A DNA stretch of 64,000 bases from NCBI GenBank assembly GCA_035628595.1, contig DASPJN010000074.1, forward strand, positions 18,545 to 82,544. The letters are read 5' to 3'. Origin of the DNA: Chryseosolibacter sp035628595. Its GTDB lineage: Bacteria; Bacteroidota; Bacteroidia; Cytophagales; Cyclobacteriaceae. The notes beneath the pieces are model-generated. The model was not told the origin of the DNA, searched no databases, and saw only the letters and a list, made by a program, of their open reading frames with translations. The position numbers and the translations under genes were made by a program. Shown here piece after piece: positions 34,401-42,759 of this stretch. Each line of letters begins with the position of its first letter. Position 1 is the first letter of the stretch.

Positions 34401-37400
34401 ATACACCGCCTTCACCACCAACCGATCTAGTGTTGCAGAGTTCGTCGGGTGAATCAGCCGCGATCAGTTGGACCGCCTCCAGCGACAATGCGGGCATTGC
34501 CTACTATGAGATCTATCAAAACGGAACTTTGATCGGCACCACAACCAGTACTTCTTTCACGATCACGGATCTTTCTGGTGATACATATAACATTACCGTT
34601 GTGGCTGTGGACGTGAACGATAATAAGTCAGAATCATCAGCTGTACTCGTTGTCGATACCACAGTTCCTGGTATGTTCTATGCAATGGCAAGTGGTAGCC
34701 TGAACGAGCTATCGACCTGGAAGGATAGACAAAACGGATCCGGATCGTCACCCACAAATTTCACTGATGCAGGGCAGACATTCGTTATCAGCAACCGTGA
34801 TGAAGCAACGCTAACCAGCAACTGGACTGTCTCCGGGGCAGATTCCAAAGTCATCTTGCCCAAAAATGTAACGCTAACCCTAAACGCAGAGTGTCATTGC
34901 TCCATCCAAATCAAAGACGAGAGCAATTTGGTAATCAACAATGCATTCGTTCCAAACTTGCTCGACATCTCTCCTACTTCGACGGTTACATTTAACAGCG
35001 CATCCGCCGTTCCACTAAACAATTATGGAAATCTTGTTCTCGTCGGAACTGGCACAAAGGTTTTCGCTACCGGCCGCACGTTGATAAACGGGAATTTCGA
35101 GATGAACGAAGACCTCGCTCTGTCAGGTGAAGGGAATAATATTCCTGAGATCAAAATCGGAGGCAACATGATTATTCAACAGACGGATGGGTCGCCTGTA
35201 CCGTACCACAATGTTTCAGTGATTTTCGCAGACAATGCATTGCATAACTTGCAATCTGCTAATCACATCGGGTTCTACTCATTCGAAGCTGAGTCAAATG
35301 CGCGCGTGAACTTACAAACAGGTGGCGCATTTGATTACACTGCAGGATCAACGAGCGGCGGCGGACTTATATTAAAACCCGGATCCGTCTTCCATCTTGG
35401 AAATAATAATTTAAAACTGCTTGGACATGTAAACCCCAATGGTGAAACTGGCCAACTTGCATTTACCGGTGGAAACCTCAATGTTAATTCAACCGCGATC
35501 GCTTCTCTTTACGTAGAGCCGAATATCAACACAGTCAACAAAATCACCATAGAAAACGGAGACGTTCGTGTAAATCAAATTATGAACGTTACGGATGGGG
35601 TCGAAATGCTGGGCGGATCATTGAGCACTTACGATGGCAATATTCGCCTTATCAGTACAGCGGAAAAAACCGCAGTCATCTATCCGGTGACAAGTGGCTC
35701 GATCAGTGGATCGATTCGTGTGCAACAATATATGAATGCAGCTGGCGACACATGGCGCGAATTTTCTTCGCCGTTAAACGGTCCATCCGTTTCGGACATT
35801 CAACAATATTTTCCTGTCACCGGAAATTTCATCGGGTCAACAAACGGAACAAGTTTCGGAAATGCGCCTTCAATGTTTACGTCAAACGGAAATTACACAT
35901 CAATGACAGCCTATCCCCAGAGCGGAAGTTCCAACAGCTCGCCGTTGCTGAGATCAAAAGGATACCTCGCATACATGCACGGATTCAATGACACGACATC
36001 CATAACATTGGAATTCAAAGGCCAACCTGTTATTGGCAGCGCTTCGGTGAATCTCACCGGGGGCGACGGTACTTTCGACTCCGGTTGGAATCTTGTGGGC
36101 AATCCGTACACAGCGTACGTGACATGGGATACAACGTTGTGGTCGCGGAATGCGCTCAGCGATATCATTGCGATACAGGAAAGCAAAATAGAAAATGAAG
36201 TCGCCGTTACACAGTACAAATATTACGACAGTAAGATTGTTACGCCAGTGTTGAAACCCGGACAGACATTCTGGATCCAGGCAACGGATGAAAATCCAGT
36301 TCTTTCCGGAACTGAAGATGTTAAGGTTGACCGTGTTTCATCATCCGAGGGAAGCAACCAAACTGACTATATTATTATCGGATTGACAGGTGGCGATATT
36401 GTCGATCAGGCAACACTCGTGTTTTCAACTGGAGGAACGGCTGCATACGATGCAAAATACGATTCACCAAAACGGAAGAACCGCGGGATGTTTAATCTTT
36501 CGACGTCTATCACCGATACCCTGAAGTATGCCGTGAATAACATTGGCGTAAACTTCTGTTCAAGTACAATACCAGTTAACATCGACAACATTTCACCCGG
36601 ATCTTATTCGTTATCCTTCTCAAATCTGGAATCACTTAATGGAATGGATTTCACATTAACTGATAAGCTTTCAGCTGAATCAATCGATCTGAATAGCCAG
36701 GGGTTACTTAATTTCGAAGTAACCACTGATCAGGCAAGTTATCAAAATCGCTTTGAGCTGACGTTGACTAAGTCAGGTGAAGCATTGAACACACCGGACG
36801 TTAGCATTGTAAACGCGTGTTACCAGGAAAATGCACAGGTAATCGTGAACAATGTACAAGAAGCGGCAACGTATTCGATCATTGACGATAACGGTTCCAT
36901 TATCGCGTCGGCGTCAAATCCAACAGAAGGAATTGTTTATGTCTCATATGATTTCCTGGAGAACGGCGTGAATGAATTAATCTTCAGATCTTCGGTTCCG
37001 GGCTGTGGCCAGCAGGTTGACGTTCCCATCGAGATTTCGTATTCAACGGAAACCGTTGCCGATCCTGTTATCACGCAGGCAAACGATACGCTTTCCGTAG
37101 ATGTAGATGCAGTCTACCAATGGCTGAAGGATGGAGAAGTTATTGACGGCGCGACAGAAAGCTTTTACTATCCAACCGAATCAGGAAGCTATACGGTGAT
37201 GGTAACCAATGGAACCTGTAGCAAAATTTCTCAGGCTCTCACATTTTCGATCACGGGTGTTGATGCGGATCCGGCTAATGCGTTTACCGCCGACATCTAT
37301 CCGAATCCGTCGTCCAGCGGTAATTTCATTGTGTCGGTGTTTTCAAAACAACATTATCCGGTAAGTATTGAAATTGTCGATGGAACTGGTCAACAAAAAT

Positions 37401-37540
37401 TTCATGCAGACATCTCGATTGATAAACTTAGAGACGGAGTCGAAGTCGCACCAGTACAACAACTATCAAATGGCTTCTACATTTTTGTAATACGACAGGG
37501 TAACAAAATTGAAAGACAAAAAGTTATTGTCGACCGTTAG
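31481..37540 (+). CDS. type IX-secreted multidomain esterase with PA14 and fibronectin domains
   Basis: A 2,019-residue secreted protein. Signal peptide 1-19 is followed by a polyhydroxybutyrate-depolymerase/feruloyl-esterase-like hydrolase (about 90-350): MFHGAGETG, nucleophile Ser242 in GLSNGG, Asp295 in GGQDTNP and His327 in LGHGTW. Then come fibronectin type III domains at about 540-637 and 640-727, a PA14 domain at about 730-862 (FRVTSDDGSRLLIDG), two more fibronectin domains (882-970, 976-1062), a long beta-rich region, and a C-terminal type IX sorting domain from about 1937 (IYPNPSSSGNF). It is probably a surface or secreted carbohydrate/ester-degrading protein. Confidence 0.9.
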   Translation: MKKNLLVALLLCAFYNVFSQVDTTLIYNTSTSFGTLDLRIAKSATRYYYLQDGVTFSFRESSPGVKTNTYRSMTSWNTSDYQQGNMREKIGDNDQFVMNYRMLFPDNYQEDYSPGYPIIIMFHGAGETGNCWMNSCHWADPSWNPNTNNPPAPTDPNHELLNNDRNLFHGASKHLDAVNLAAGKLPDDATLDARAFPGFVLFPQSLNGWQQPAKVEDAIRVLRLVIKKYNIDENRVYIHGLSNGGWGVNQAIKRAPWLFAAALTMSAVSDAQIRLHNRTKEVAKLPLWVFQGGQDTNPTPSWSFRWVKDLREAGAVVRYYNYPSLGHGTWNTAYKEPDFFSWILSQRKYNPHIDFGTPVICNTTETGVRMSFSEGFLAYQWEFNGEIISGANDETYVANQVGVYRGRFSRTSASPSESQWEKWSDPITVSEIEPAKPSVEIANSTHLRGPGLSSSEENNSVYLTSGVNAELYEWYKNGQMINFANTDIDDTLKTAKVTSAGNTGNGTYSLVIKNSYCPSPVSDPIYLYFNNSAPLNISLNASDVEFNAHATSSSTVFLAWKDKLNNETGYELWRRKNGGNFVFVAKTEKDAISYTDQHLEPSTLYEYKLRAINNSGRSNYVPSDNLNTNLQVTTLADTHAPAPPQNLAIVSNTIHSITIKWEEGSDETGIKDYVISYGSHETTASKTATRFEIQNLTPNTVYPITVRTRDYAGHLSQPSNQVSGTTYVSGLYYKHSTGVWASLDEPTCIATFQNPEFTGHVDNFTLTPRTQEDYFNFQFNGYINLALTGPHFFRVTSDDGSRLLIDGVVVVNNDGKHGNRTITSDTLWLDAGLHTIEAQYFDNNGNQNLVVQYKGPGIGTGLNFVTIPDEALKSGNYSGGTPPSAPLNLTASNDGMKKVNLSWEYSSDNESTDFEVFRSDDEDYQIVGRTETSSWTDTVNVKPGTEYQYKVRAVNNNGTSEFSNVATVTTPADNTPPSPPTDLVLQSSSGESAAISWTASSDNAGIAYYEIYQNGTLIGTTTSTSFTITDLSGDTYNITVVAVDVNDNKSESSAVLVVDTTVPGMFYAMASGSLNELSTWKDRQNGSGSSPTNFTDAGQTFVISNRDEATLTSNWTVSGADSKVILPKNVTLTLNAECHCSIQIKDESNLVINNAFVPNLLDISPTSTVTFNSASAVPLNNYGNLVLVGTGTKVFATGRTLINGNFEMNEDLALSGEGNNIPEIKIGGNMIIQQTDGSPVPYHNVSVIFADNALHNLQSANHIGFYSFEAESNARVNLQTGGAFDYTAGSTSGGGLILKPGSVFHLGNNNLKLLGHVNPNGETGQLAFTGGNLNVNSTAIASLYVEPNINTVNKITIENGDVRVNQIMNVTDGVEMLGGSLSTYDGNIRLISTAEKTAVIYPVTSGSISGSIRVQQYMNAAGDTWREFSSPLNGPSVSDIQQYFPVTGNFIGSTNGTSFGNAPSMFTSNGNYTSMTAYPQSGSSNSSPLLRSKGYLAYMHGFNDTTSITLEFKGQPVIGSASVNLTGGDGTFDSGWNLVGNPYTAYVTWDTTLWSRNALSDIIAIQESKIENEVAVTQYKYYDSKIVTPVLKPGQTFWIQATDENPVLSGTEDVKVDRVSSSEGSNQTDYIIIGLTGGDIVDQATLVFSTGGTAAYDAKYDSPKRKNRGMFNLSTSITDTLKYAVNNIGVNFCSSTIPVNIDNISPGSYSLSFSNLESLNGMDFTLTDKLSAESIDLNSQGLLNFEVTTDQASYQNRFELTLTKSGEALNTPDVSIVNACYQENAQVIVNNVQEAATYSIIDDNGSIIASASNPTEGIVYVSYDFLENGVNELIFRSSVPGCGQQVDVPIEISYSTETVADPVITQANDTLSVDVDAVYQWLKDGEVIDGATESFYYPTESGSYTVMVTNGTCSKISQALTFSITGVDADPANAFTADIYPNPSSSGNFIVSVFSKQHYPVSIEIVDGTGQQKFHADISIDKLRDGVEVAPVQQLSNGFYIFVIRQGNKIERQKVIVDR

Positions 37541-37600
37541 CATAAACCAGATTTCCGCTGCAACGATACTATATGTATCTTCAGGGGAAATTTGTCTTTT

Positions 37601-38821
37601 ATGAGATTATTAGTCATTGCGGTTCTTGTCATCCTTTCGTCGTGCGTTTCGAAAGCTCAGAAGTTCAGTGAAGAAAATATAAGAAAACACATCGAGGTGC
37701 TTGCGCATGATTCATTGGGTGGCCGCGGCACCGGGACGCTTGGCGAAACTGCAGCACGCAATTATATCGAAAAACACTTCAAGGCGTTAGGCCTTGAACC
37801 CGCAGGCGACGAGAGAAAATATAGTCAGGCATTTACCTTTCATCGCGGCGTTCACGGGCAAGGCGAATCCGGAACCGCTTATAACATTGCGGGCTTCCTC
37901 AACAACGATGCTGCAACGACCATCATCATAGGCGCACATTATGATCACCTCGGTACCGACGGACAAGAATCGTCCCTTGATGCGAATCCGGCTACAAAAA
38001 TTCACAATGGCGCGGACGATAATGCGTCCGGGGTGGCTGGTGTAATTGAACTCGCGCGGTTCTATACAACAAATGATATTAAGGAAAACAATAATTTCCT
38101 TTTCCTTTGTTTCTCCGGTGAAGAGATGGGCTTACTAGGTTCTAAATATTTTGCTGATCATGCTCCTATAGAATTGTCAACTGTAAACTTTATGATCAAC
38201 ATGGATATGATCGGGCGATTGAATCCGCAGACAAAGAGCCTGATCGTACATGGCACGGGCACAAGTCCGGTATGGGAGCCGTTAATAAAAAAATTGAAGC
38301 CAGAAACACTAACAATTGCAACTGACTCATCTGGTATCGGACCATCTGACCATACTTCATTCTATTTGAAAGATATACCGGTACTTCATTTCTTCACAGG
38401 TTCGCACGCTGACTATCATAAACCGTCTGATGACATTGAGAAGATCAACCTCAACGGCGAATCGGAGGTATTAAAATTCATTGCCAGAATGATCAACGAT
38501 CTCAATGATGCCGGTAAGCTTACGTTTTTAAAGACGAAAGCAAAACAACAATCATCAATCGCTAGTTTTAAGGTCACGCTCGGTATTATGCCAAGCTACG
38601 CTTCCGATGTTGAGGGTCTCAAAGTTGATGGAGTAACAGACGGAAAACCCGGAGATCGGGCAGGACTAAAGACCGGCGACATTATTATTCAAATGGGTGA
38701 CTTTCCGGTCAAGGATATTTATGGATACATGGATGCCCTGTCGAAATTCAAAAAAGAAGAAACCGTTCCGGTTAAGGTCCAACGCGGAAAAGAAGTAATC
38801 ACATTATCAGTAACATTCTGA
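37601..38821 (+). CDS. M28 family metallopeptidase with C-terminal PDZ domain
   Basis: A 406-residue exported aminopeptidase-like protein. The signal MRLLVIAVLVILSSC fits a lipoprotein (Cys15). Zinc-site residues of M28 are present: His113 in GAHYDH, the bridging Asp139 in GADDNASG, Glu174-Glu175 in FSGEEMG, Asp202 in NMDMIG and a late His in HADYHKPSDD. A PDZ domain occupies about 310-406 (VDGVTDGKPGDRAGLKTGDII). The frame opens at a TTG three codons earlier; the ATG at 37601 is used. Probably digests peptides at the cell envelope. Confidence 0.93.
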   Translation: MRLLVIAVLVILSSCVSKAQKFSEENIRKHIEVLAHDSLGGRGTGTLGETAARNYIEKHFKALGLEPAGDERKYSQAFTFHRGVHGQGESGTAYNIAGFLNNDAATTIIIGAHYDHLGTDGQESSLDANPATKIHNGADDNASGVAGVIELARFYTTNDIKENNNFLFLCFSGEEMGLLGSKYFADHAPIELSTVNFMINMDMIGRLNPQTKSLIVHGTGTSPVWEPLIKKLKPETLTIATDSSGIGPSDHTSFYLKDIPVLHFFTGSHADYHKPSDDIEKINLNGESEVLKFIARMINDLNDAGKLTFLKTKAKQQSSIASFKVTLGIMPSYASDVEGLKVDGVTDGKPGDRAGLKTGDIIIQMGDFPVKDIYGYMDALSKFKKEETVPVKVQRGKEVITLSVTF

Positions 38822-38968
38822 TTACCATTTCTGGTTTTTGAATCTCTTGAACCAATTCGAATGTAAAACCAGTCGATAGATGGCAAAAGTGACCACTGCA
38901 ATAACCACAATACGCGCCGCAATAAGAATGAATACGGTGTTTTTGAGCAGGTAAAGTAAGTATTCCAT
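38822..38968 (-). CDS. candidate small single-pass membrane protein (48 residues)
   Basis: Read by eye. The product begins MEYLLYLLKN, has one hydrophobic helix (TVFILIAARIVVIAVVTFAIY) and a basic C-terminal tail (FKRFKNQKW). Its TAA directly abuts the stop of the convergent M28 gene. The membrane-helix-then-basic-tail pattern obeys the positive-inside trend, which supports a real gene. Confidence 0.5.
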   Translation of the reverse strand: MEYLLYLLKNTVFILIAARIVVIAVVTFAIYRLVLHSNWFKRFKNQKW

Positions 38969-39044
38969 AACCTGCTATTGGTAAAATCACATGCCGCGTT
39001 TGTTGTGACGGCTGTATCTACCCGTTGCGACGAAAACAAGATTT

Positions 39045-40619
39045 CTAGAATGTCACGCTTGCGAACTGCTGTGTTTTTCGCCGCTGCCCAAACAGGATTA
39101 CCTCGTTGTTGGTTATCTGCTCGCAAACTTTCGGGCGTGTGATCACTTCCAAATCCGCCGAGCTGAACAACGGCTGACGCCTTTGTTTACCCTTCTGGTC
39201 AAGTGTCACGAGCATTACTAACGACTCTTTGCCACCACGATAGTTCACGACTTTTCCGACGCCGCTATAGGAAACGTTTCTTGGATCGTCATTGAAAATA
39301 AAGCAAAGCTGCCCTTTTACAATTGCCATTGTGTACGACGAATAAAAACCGCCGTCATCAACTGTATGCTGGCGCTTAGCAATCTTTTCGCTCCATTCGA
39401 TCTTTCCTGAAGGGTCGACCTTTACGGCGATAATGTCATTATAATAAAAGTGTGTGCTTGTGTATGACTGCGTGCGTCCATTAACAAATGATGTATGTGT
39501 CTGGGTTGTCACGTAATATTGCTCGCCCAGTAAGATCGCACTTCCGTCTTTGCCGACGATGAGCCTGTCTAGATCGTATTCGTAGAGTTCATTCTCCTGA
39601 CCCTTTTCCTCCTTACGCTTGGCTTTTTCAGCTTGTCCTTCCGTCATGTTTTGGGTGATGAAATCAATGCCGAACTCCTTGAAGCTTTTTGTTTTGATGT
39701 CCTTGGTCTTTGCATCAATTGTGAGGAAGTACGTTCCGCGAATGCTATACGTTCCTTTGGCAGAATAAAACCCGGCGCAAATGAGATTTTTATTGTTGAG
39801 CACTTCAATCTGCATGTCCGTTATAAACTTGTCGCTCAACATTACTGGATACTCTTTCACGGTCTTGCCTTTGTCGCGATAGGCAAAAATCTGATACTTA
39901 TAGTTCGGCGCTCCTCTCCTTTTGCTTTTGCGTTTCTCATTGTAGATCAATCCGAGAAGATATACGTCACCATCATTATCAACTCTGTAAGATTCAAGAT
40001 CAAAAAGCTCATCTTCAAATGGAAGTTTGATTTCTTTATTCCACATTGGCTTCAGATTATCAGAGAGAACTGTCATGCCGATTGCTTCCGGTTCGTTCTT
40101 TTTAAATGGCAGGTTGTAAACGATGAGAAGCTTTGAACTGTCACGCGACACCTTTACTTGATAAGATCCACTGTTTGAACGAAGTTCACCAGCATAATCG
40201 ATCTCAGCTATTTTTTGTTTTTCTCCCGAAGGCTGAAGTGTTTTCTTGTCTATTTCTTCAACCGACAAAATCCTCTTTTTGGTTTTTGAATCGGGAAACG
40301 ATGAGAAGAGATACAGCTTGTTTCGTAACTGAAGGATCAGCTCCACTTTTCCTTCAACCCCGTCCTGTCTAAGCTCAAGATCATAGGAACGGGTGGGATT
40401 GAATTTCTTATCATAATGTTCAAGTGTATACTTCGCGCTGTTAAAACCGTAGCGCGCCTTTAAAGCATAAATGCCCGTATAATCCCAGCCGACGATGTCA
40501 TCGAGTGACGAGCGTTTTGGTGCCTTGAATTCCGTTCCCCAGATAACTTTTGGCTCTGATTTTTGAGCACCGGCAGAAAAGCAAAATTGAACAAGAAAAG
40601 CAAGTAGAGTGAGCTTCAT
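39045..40619 (-). CDS. exported protein of unknown function, propeller-like repeats
   Basis: A 524-residue protein with signal peptide MKLTLLAFLVQFCFSAGA. The sequence has repeated strand pairs such as DGSAILLGEQYYV and NDGDVYLLGLIYNEKRK, spaced as in a beta-propeller, and a highly charged segment (EKAKRKEEKGQENELYEYDL). No family is recognised with confidence. The frame opens at 40646 but the ATG at 40619 precedes the signal peptide. No partner gene is evident. Confidence 0.75.
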   Translation of the reverse strand: MKLTLLAFLVQFCFSAGAQKSEPKVIWGTEFKAPKRSSLDDIVGWDYTGIYALKARYGFNSAKYTLEHYDKKFNPTRSYDLELRQDGVEGKVELILQLRNKLYLFSSFPDSKTKKRILSVEEIDKKTLQPSGEKQKIAEIDYAGELRSNSGSYQVKVSRDSSKLLIVYNLPFKKNEPEAIGMTVLSDNLKPMWNKEIKLPFEDELFDLESYRVDNDGDVYLLGLIYNEKRKSKRRGAPNYKYQIFAYRDKGKTVKEYPVMLSDKFITDMQIEVLNNKNLICAGFYSAKGTYSIRGTYFLTIDAKTKDIKTKSFKEFGIDFITQNMTEGQAEKAKRKEEKGQENELYEYDLDRLIVGKDGSAILLGEQYYVTTQTHTSFVNGRTQSYTSTHFYYNDIIAVKVDPSGKIEWSEKIAKRQHTVDDGGFYSSYTMAIVKGQLCFIFNDDPRNVSYSGVGKVVNYRGGKESLVMLVTLDQKGKQRRQPLFSSADLEVITRPKVCEQITNNEVILFGQRRKTQQFASVTF

Positions 40620-40745
40620 CGAAGTGATGCAATTGGAGCCATTCATGCAACGTTGGTTAAGTTGACAAATTAAAGTATCTCATTGTTATCTATCAACAGG
40701 TTTGATCCACAACAAGAAGATGTGAATAAACCATTACTCCACCTA

Positions 40746-41213
40746 TTATTCCTCCTGCTCTTCTCCCCTGAACTTTTTCTCCAAGGCTTCCAGTGACTCC
40801 TCTTCAATCGTTCGATGCGGCGCCGGCACATACTGTGGCCAAATTCGATAGGCAACGGCACCTCCACACGCGAGCGTCACCAACTCGTCCCAAAAGCCGA
40901 CAGAAGGAATTCGGTGACCAAGCACGAATAACATCGATACTACCGACATGAAACCAAGAAAACCGGTGAATTCTTTCTCCTTATATGCGATGCTTCTATT
41001 GTAAAACACTTTTGAAACAAGACCACCAAAGAGAAAAGTAAGCCATAATAGTGTGGGGCGATGATCGCGGACGACCCAGCTAAAGGTCGGGTAAGCTCTT
41101 TTCTCCAACATGACGAGTATGATATCAATGATGATCATGATGCCAAGCATTACCGCGACGGCCGCCTTGATTCGCAGAATGCCCTTAATATTTGATTTTA
41201 GAAAGGCCTTCAT
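40746..41213 (-). CDS. membrane protein of unknown function
   Basis: A 155-residue protein with four hydrophobic segments (about 17-36, 54-66, 84-100, 108-123) and a charged, glutamate-rich C-terminus (EEESLEALEKKFRGEEQEE). No family recognised. Its ATG overlaps the TGA of the gene upstream by four bases, so the two are a coupled pair. Confidence 0.75.
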   Translation of the reverse strand: MKAFLKSNIKGILRIKAAVAVMLGIMIIIDIILVMLEKRAYPTFSWVVRDHRPTLLWLTFLFGGLVSKVFYNRSIAYKEKEFTGFLGFMSVVSMLFVLGHRIPSVGFWDELVTLACGGAVAYRIWPQYVPAPHRTIEEESLEALEKKFRGEEQEE

Positions 41214-41602
41214 GGGTGTACTGGATTTGCATAGTTCATCGACCAGAAAAAATGACCGTAAAGGATTCCCAACACCAGGAGAGAGGTAAGAAAGAATTTT
41301 GATTTCTCAAACTTGATGACGTAAGAAAACGCGACAGACAAAACAGCGATAGCAAAGAGGATTAAAACCGGATAGATAGAATTTACCATTTTAAAATCGG
41401 GATTGCGCGTACCCAAAAACAAATGGCCTCCAATGGCACCAAGCGCGAACGGTATAATGAATAACTTTCCTTTTGACCATTGCAGGAGAATAATATTCGA
41501 GGTGTCGTTATCAACATCGTTGAGGTTAAGTACTATTTCCATTAGCAGATACGCGATGGCAAACGTGATCATGATAGACTTGACAATTTCGTAGGGTTCC
41601 AT
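41210..41602 (-). CDS. membrane protein of unknown function, partner of the gene at 40746
   Basis: A 130-residue protein with about four hydrophobic segments (for example VKSIMITFAIAYLLMEIVL and FLLTSLLVLGILYGHFF-like). The frame opens at 41668, but the ATG at 41602 (MEPYEIVK) is a better start because the extra 22 residues are polar and lie in a non-coding-looking stretch. It is the first gene of a two-gene minus-strand unit located next to the phage boundary, on the host side. Confidence 0.75.
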   Translation of the reverse strand: MEPYEIVKSIMITFAIAYLLMEIVLNLNDVDNDTSNIILLQWSKGKLFIIPFALGAIGGHLFLGTRNPDFKMVNSIYPVLILFAIAVLSVAFSYVIKFEKSKFFLTSLLVLGILYGHFFWSMNYANPVHP

Positions 41603-41822
41603 ATAAATGATGTTAAAAATGACTGCGTGCTTAGACAACCGCGTTAAAATCCCAGTCGGAATCTTCAACTCAAAATACTCAGGATGGGCTCAATCAATTT
41701 ATGCCGGTACACCAGCAATGACTACCAAGGGTTCTGGAAACAAAATTTATAACGTTTTTCGGTCTTGTCCAAGAAAGCTGGGCTTACGGAAGCAGAGCCG
41801 TTGGAAAACAACTCCAACAAAC

Positions 41823-41851
41823 AAAAAAAGCAGTCACTCACGTAACTGCTT
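41823..41851 (-). terminator. host terminator of the interrupted tRNA gene
   Basis: Minus-strand stem AAGCAGT/ACTGCTT (plus-strand 41828-41834 and 41845-41851) with a ten-base loop is followed by a run of seven T. It lies about ten bases after the tRNA 3' fragment at 41861-41878, which is the usual place for a tRNA terminator and supports that reading. Confidence 0.75.
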
Positions 41852-41860
41852 CATTTTCAA

Positions 41861-41878
41861 GAGCCCCCTGCCGGAATC
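41861..41878 (-). other. prophage attachment site: 3' end of a tRNA gene
   Basis: On the minus strand this 18-base stretch reads GATTCCGGCAGGGGGCTC. It has the form of a tRNA 3' end: the end of the T loop (GATT), the 3' half of the T stem (CCGGC) and a 7-base acceptor strand (AGGGGGC) with a discriminator T. Identity with a tRNA ends abruptly at T-loop position 57-like; upstream sequence has no anticodon arm and no GCCCCCT acceptor partner. A host terminator follows it. This is the typical mark left when a phage integrates in a tRNA gene. The tRNA's isotype cannot be read. Confidence 0.75.
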
Positions 41879-41920
41879 CGGATGTCTTGGAAACTAGGCT
41901 AAAATGGCGTTTTAGTAGCT

Positions 41921-41941
41921 TACTAGGTATAAGTGCTAGTA
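41921..41941. repeat. inverted repeat with TATAAG loop, copy 1
   Basis: TACTAG (41921-41926) and CTAGTA (41936-41941) form arms around GTATAAGTG. The 14-base TATAAGTGCTAGTA resembles TATAAGAGCTACTA at 44411-44424 (12 of 14 identical). It may be a regulatory site at the left phage end. Confidence 0.4.
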
Positions 41942-42124
41942 TTTCTAGTAGTTTCAAATGTGAAGAATGTTCCCCCATTCCCCTCTTTTTTAAGGTCGCC
42001 CAAATTGCGTTATAAGATAAAATTGTGTTTTCTGTTCAAATCTGACATTGTAATCTGATTGATGTTTACACATACATTTTTCGACAAAATGACGTTTTCT
42101 TTACAGGTTAATAAAAACCTCTCT

Positions 42125-42334
42125 ATGCAAAACTTTGATCGAACAGATGATTGGAAGCGCCTTGATTCCCGAAGACTGGCAAATTATTTAATGGAAAGCC
42201 TGGAGTTATCCAAGGAGCATTTACGACTTGTGGAAGGGTGTATGAGCTTTGATAAGGTAATGGAACAGAAGATCACCCACTGCCAGGTCGAGAAGTTAAT
42301 CTCCGTTCTGCAATCCGCCGAATTTAGAACGTAA
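42125..42334 (+). CDS. hypothetical phage protein, overlaps the repressor tail
   Basis: From the ATG at 42125 the product has 69 residues, charged and helical (WKRLDSRRLANYLMESLELSKEHLRLVEG). In-frame starts at 42062 and 42089 would add up to 21 residues; the choice is uncertain. Its last 39 bases overlap the 3' end of the repressor gene on the opposite strand. No domain recognised. It may be transcribed alone from the left end of the prophage. Confidence 0.45.
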   Translation: MQNFDRTDDWKRLDSRRLANYLMESLELSKEHLRLVEGCMSFDKVMEQKITHCQVEKLISVLQSAEFRT

Positions 42335-42709
42335 GGTGATCTCAAGCATCGACACTAATTTAGAGGCTTCGGCCTCCCATTTTTCACTCTGTTTTTTCCA
42401 ATCCTCCTTATCTCGGACGGCTGTTTCCTTAGACTCTGTAGATTCTTTTAATAATCTCTCATATAATGAGATTTTATCAGCTCTTTCAGAGTCCTTAATG
42501 AATATATCACCTTCTCCAGATGCCCACCATACAGGATTGATTTCCCAATATTCTATGAATTGATCGACTTTATCGCTGCTGAAGTCAACTGGTTTATCCA
42601 GCCATAAAAGTACCGTACCATTGCCCAAACCGGCTTTTAAGCCCAATTTATTAGCTGAAAAACCTAACTTTTTCTCTAAGACTGTTATCCGTTCGGCAAT
42701 CTTATCCAT
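42296..42709 (-). CDS. phage repressor-like protein with HTH and coiled coil
   Basis: The 137-residue protein has an Xre-type helix-turn-helix region at about residues 18-45 (SANKLGLKAGLGNGTVLLWL), followed by the INPVWWASGEGDIF tail common to small Bacteroidota repressors. The second half is a charged coiled coil (ESKETAVRDKEDWKKQSEKWEAEA). It is the only early gene on the minus strand and faces the early operon across a 175-base spacer with an operator-like palindrome, so it is the probable lysogeny repressor. No peptidase domain for RecA-type induction is visible. Confidence 0.8.
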   Translation of the reverse strand: MDKIAERITVLEKKLGFSANKLGLKAGLGNGTVLLWLDKPVDFSSDKVDQFIEYWEINPVWWASGEGDIFIKDSERADKISLYERLLKESTESKETAVRDKEDWKKQSEKWEAEASKLVSMLEITLRSKFGGLQNGD

Positions 42710-42734
42710 ATAAAATTTCGATTAATCTATGAAA

Positions 42735-42752
42735 ATGTAGAACTATCTACAT
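42735..42752. promoter_or_regulatory. operator-like palindrome between repressor and early operon
   Basis: ATGTAG (42735-42740), six bases, then CTACAT (42747-42752): a perfect 6-bp inverted repeat 26 bases before the repressor ATG. It touches the rightward -7 box at 42752-42759. On the minus strand TACATTTT, a near -7 box, overlaps its left arm. A repressor bound here would cover both promoters. Confidence 0.55.
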
Positions 42753-42759
42753 ATATTTG
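42752..42759 (+). promoter_or_regulatory. candidate early rightward promoter (-7 box)
   Basis: TATATTTG matches TAnnTTTG exactly, directly after the operator-like palindrome. The first coding frame begins 125 bases downstream at 42885, leaving a long untranslated leader. It would drive the early operon when repressor is absent. Confidence 0.5.

Noticed and set aside
41607..41897. A 96-codon plus-strand frame running over the attachment site
   Set aside because: It crosses the tRNA 3' fragment and the terminator, has an irregular composition and no protein-like pattern, so it is a chance frame.
41861..41930. A complete tRNA at the phage boundary
   Set aside because: No anticodon arm or matching GCCCCCT acceptor strand is found on the phage side; only the 3' portion is present.
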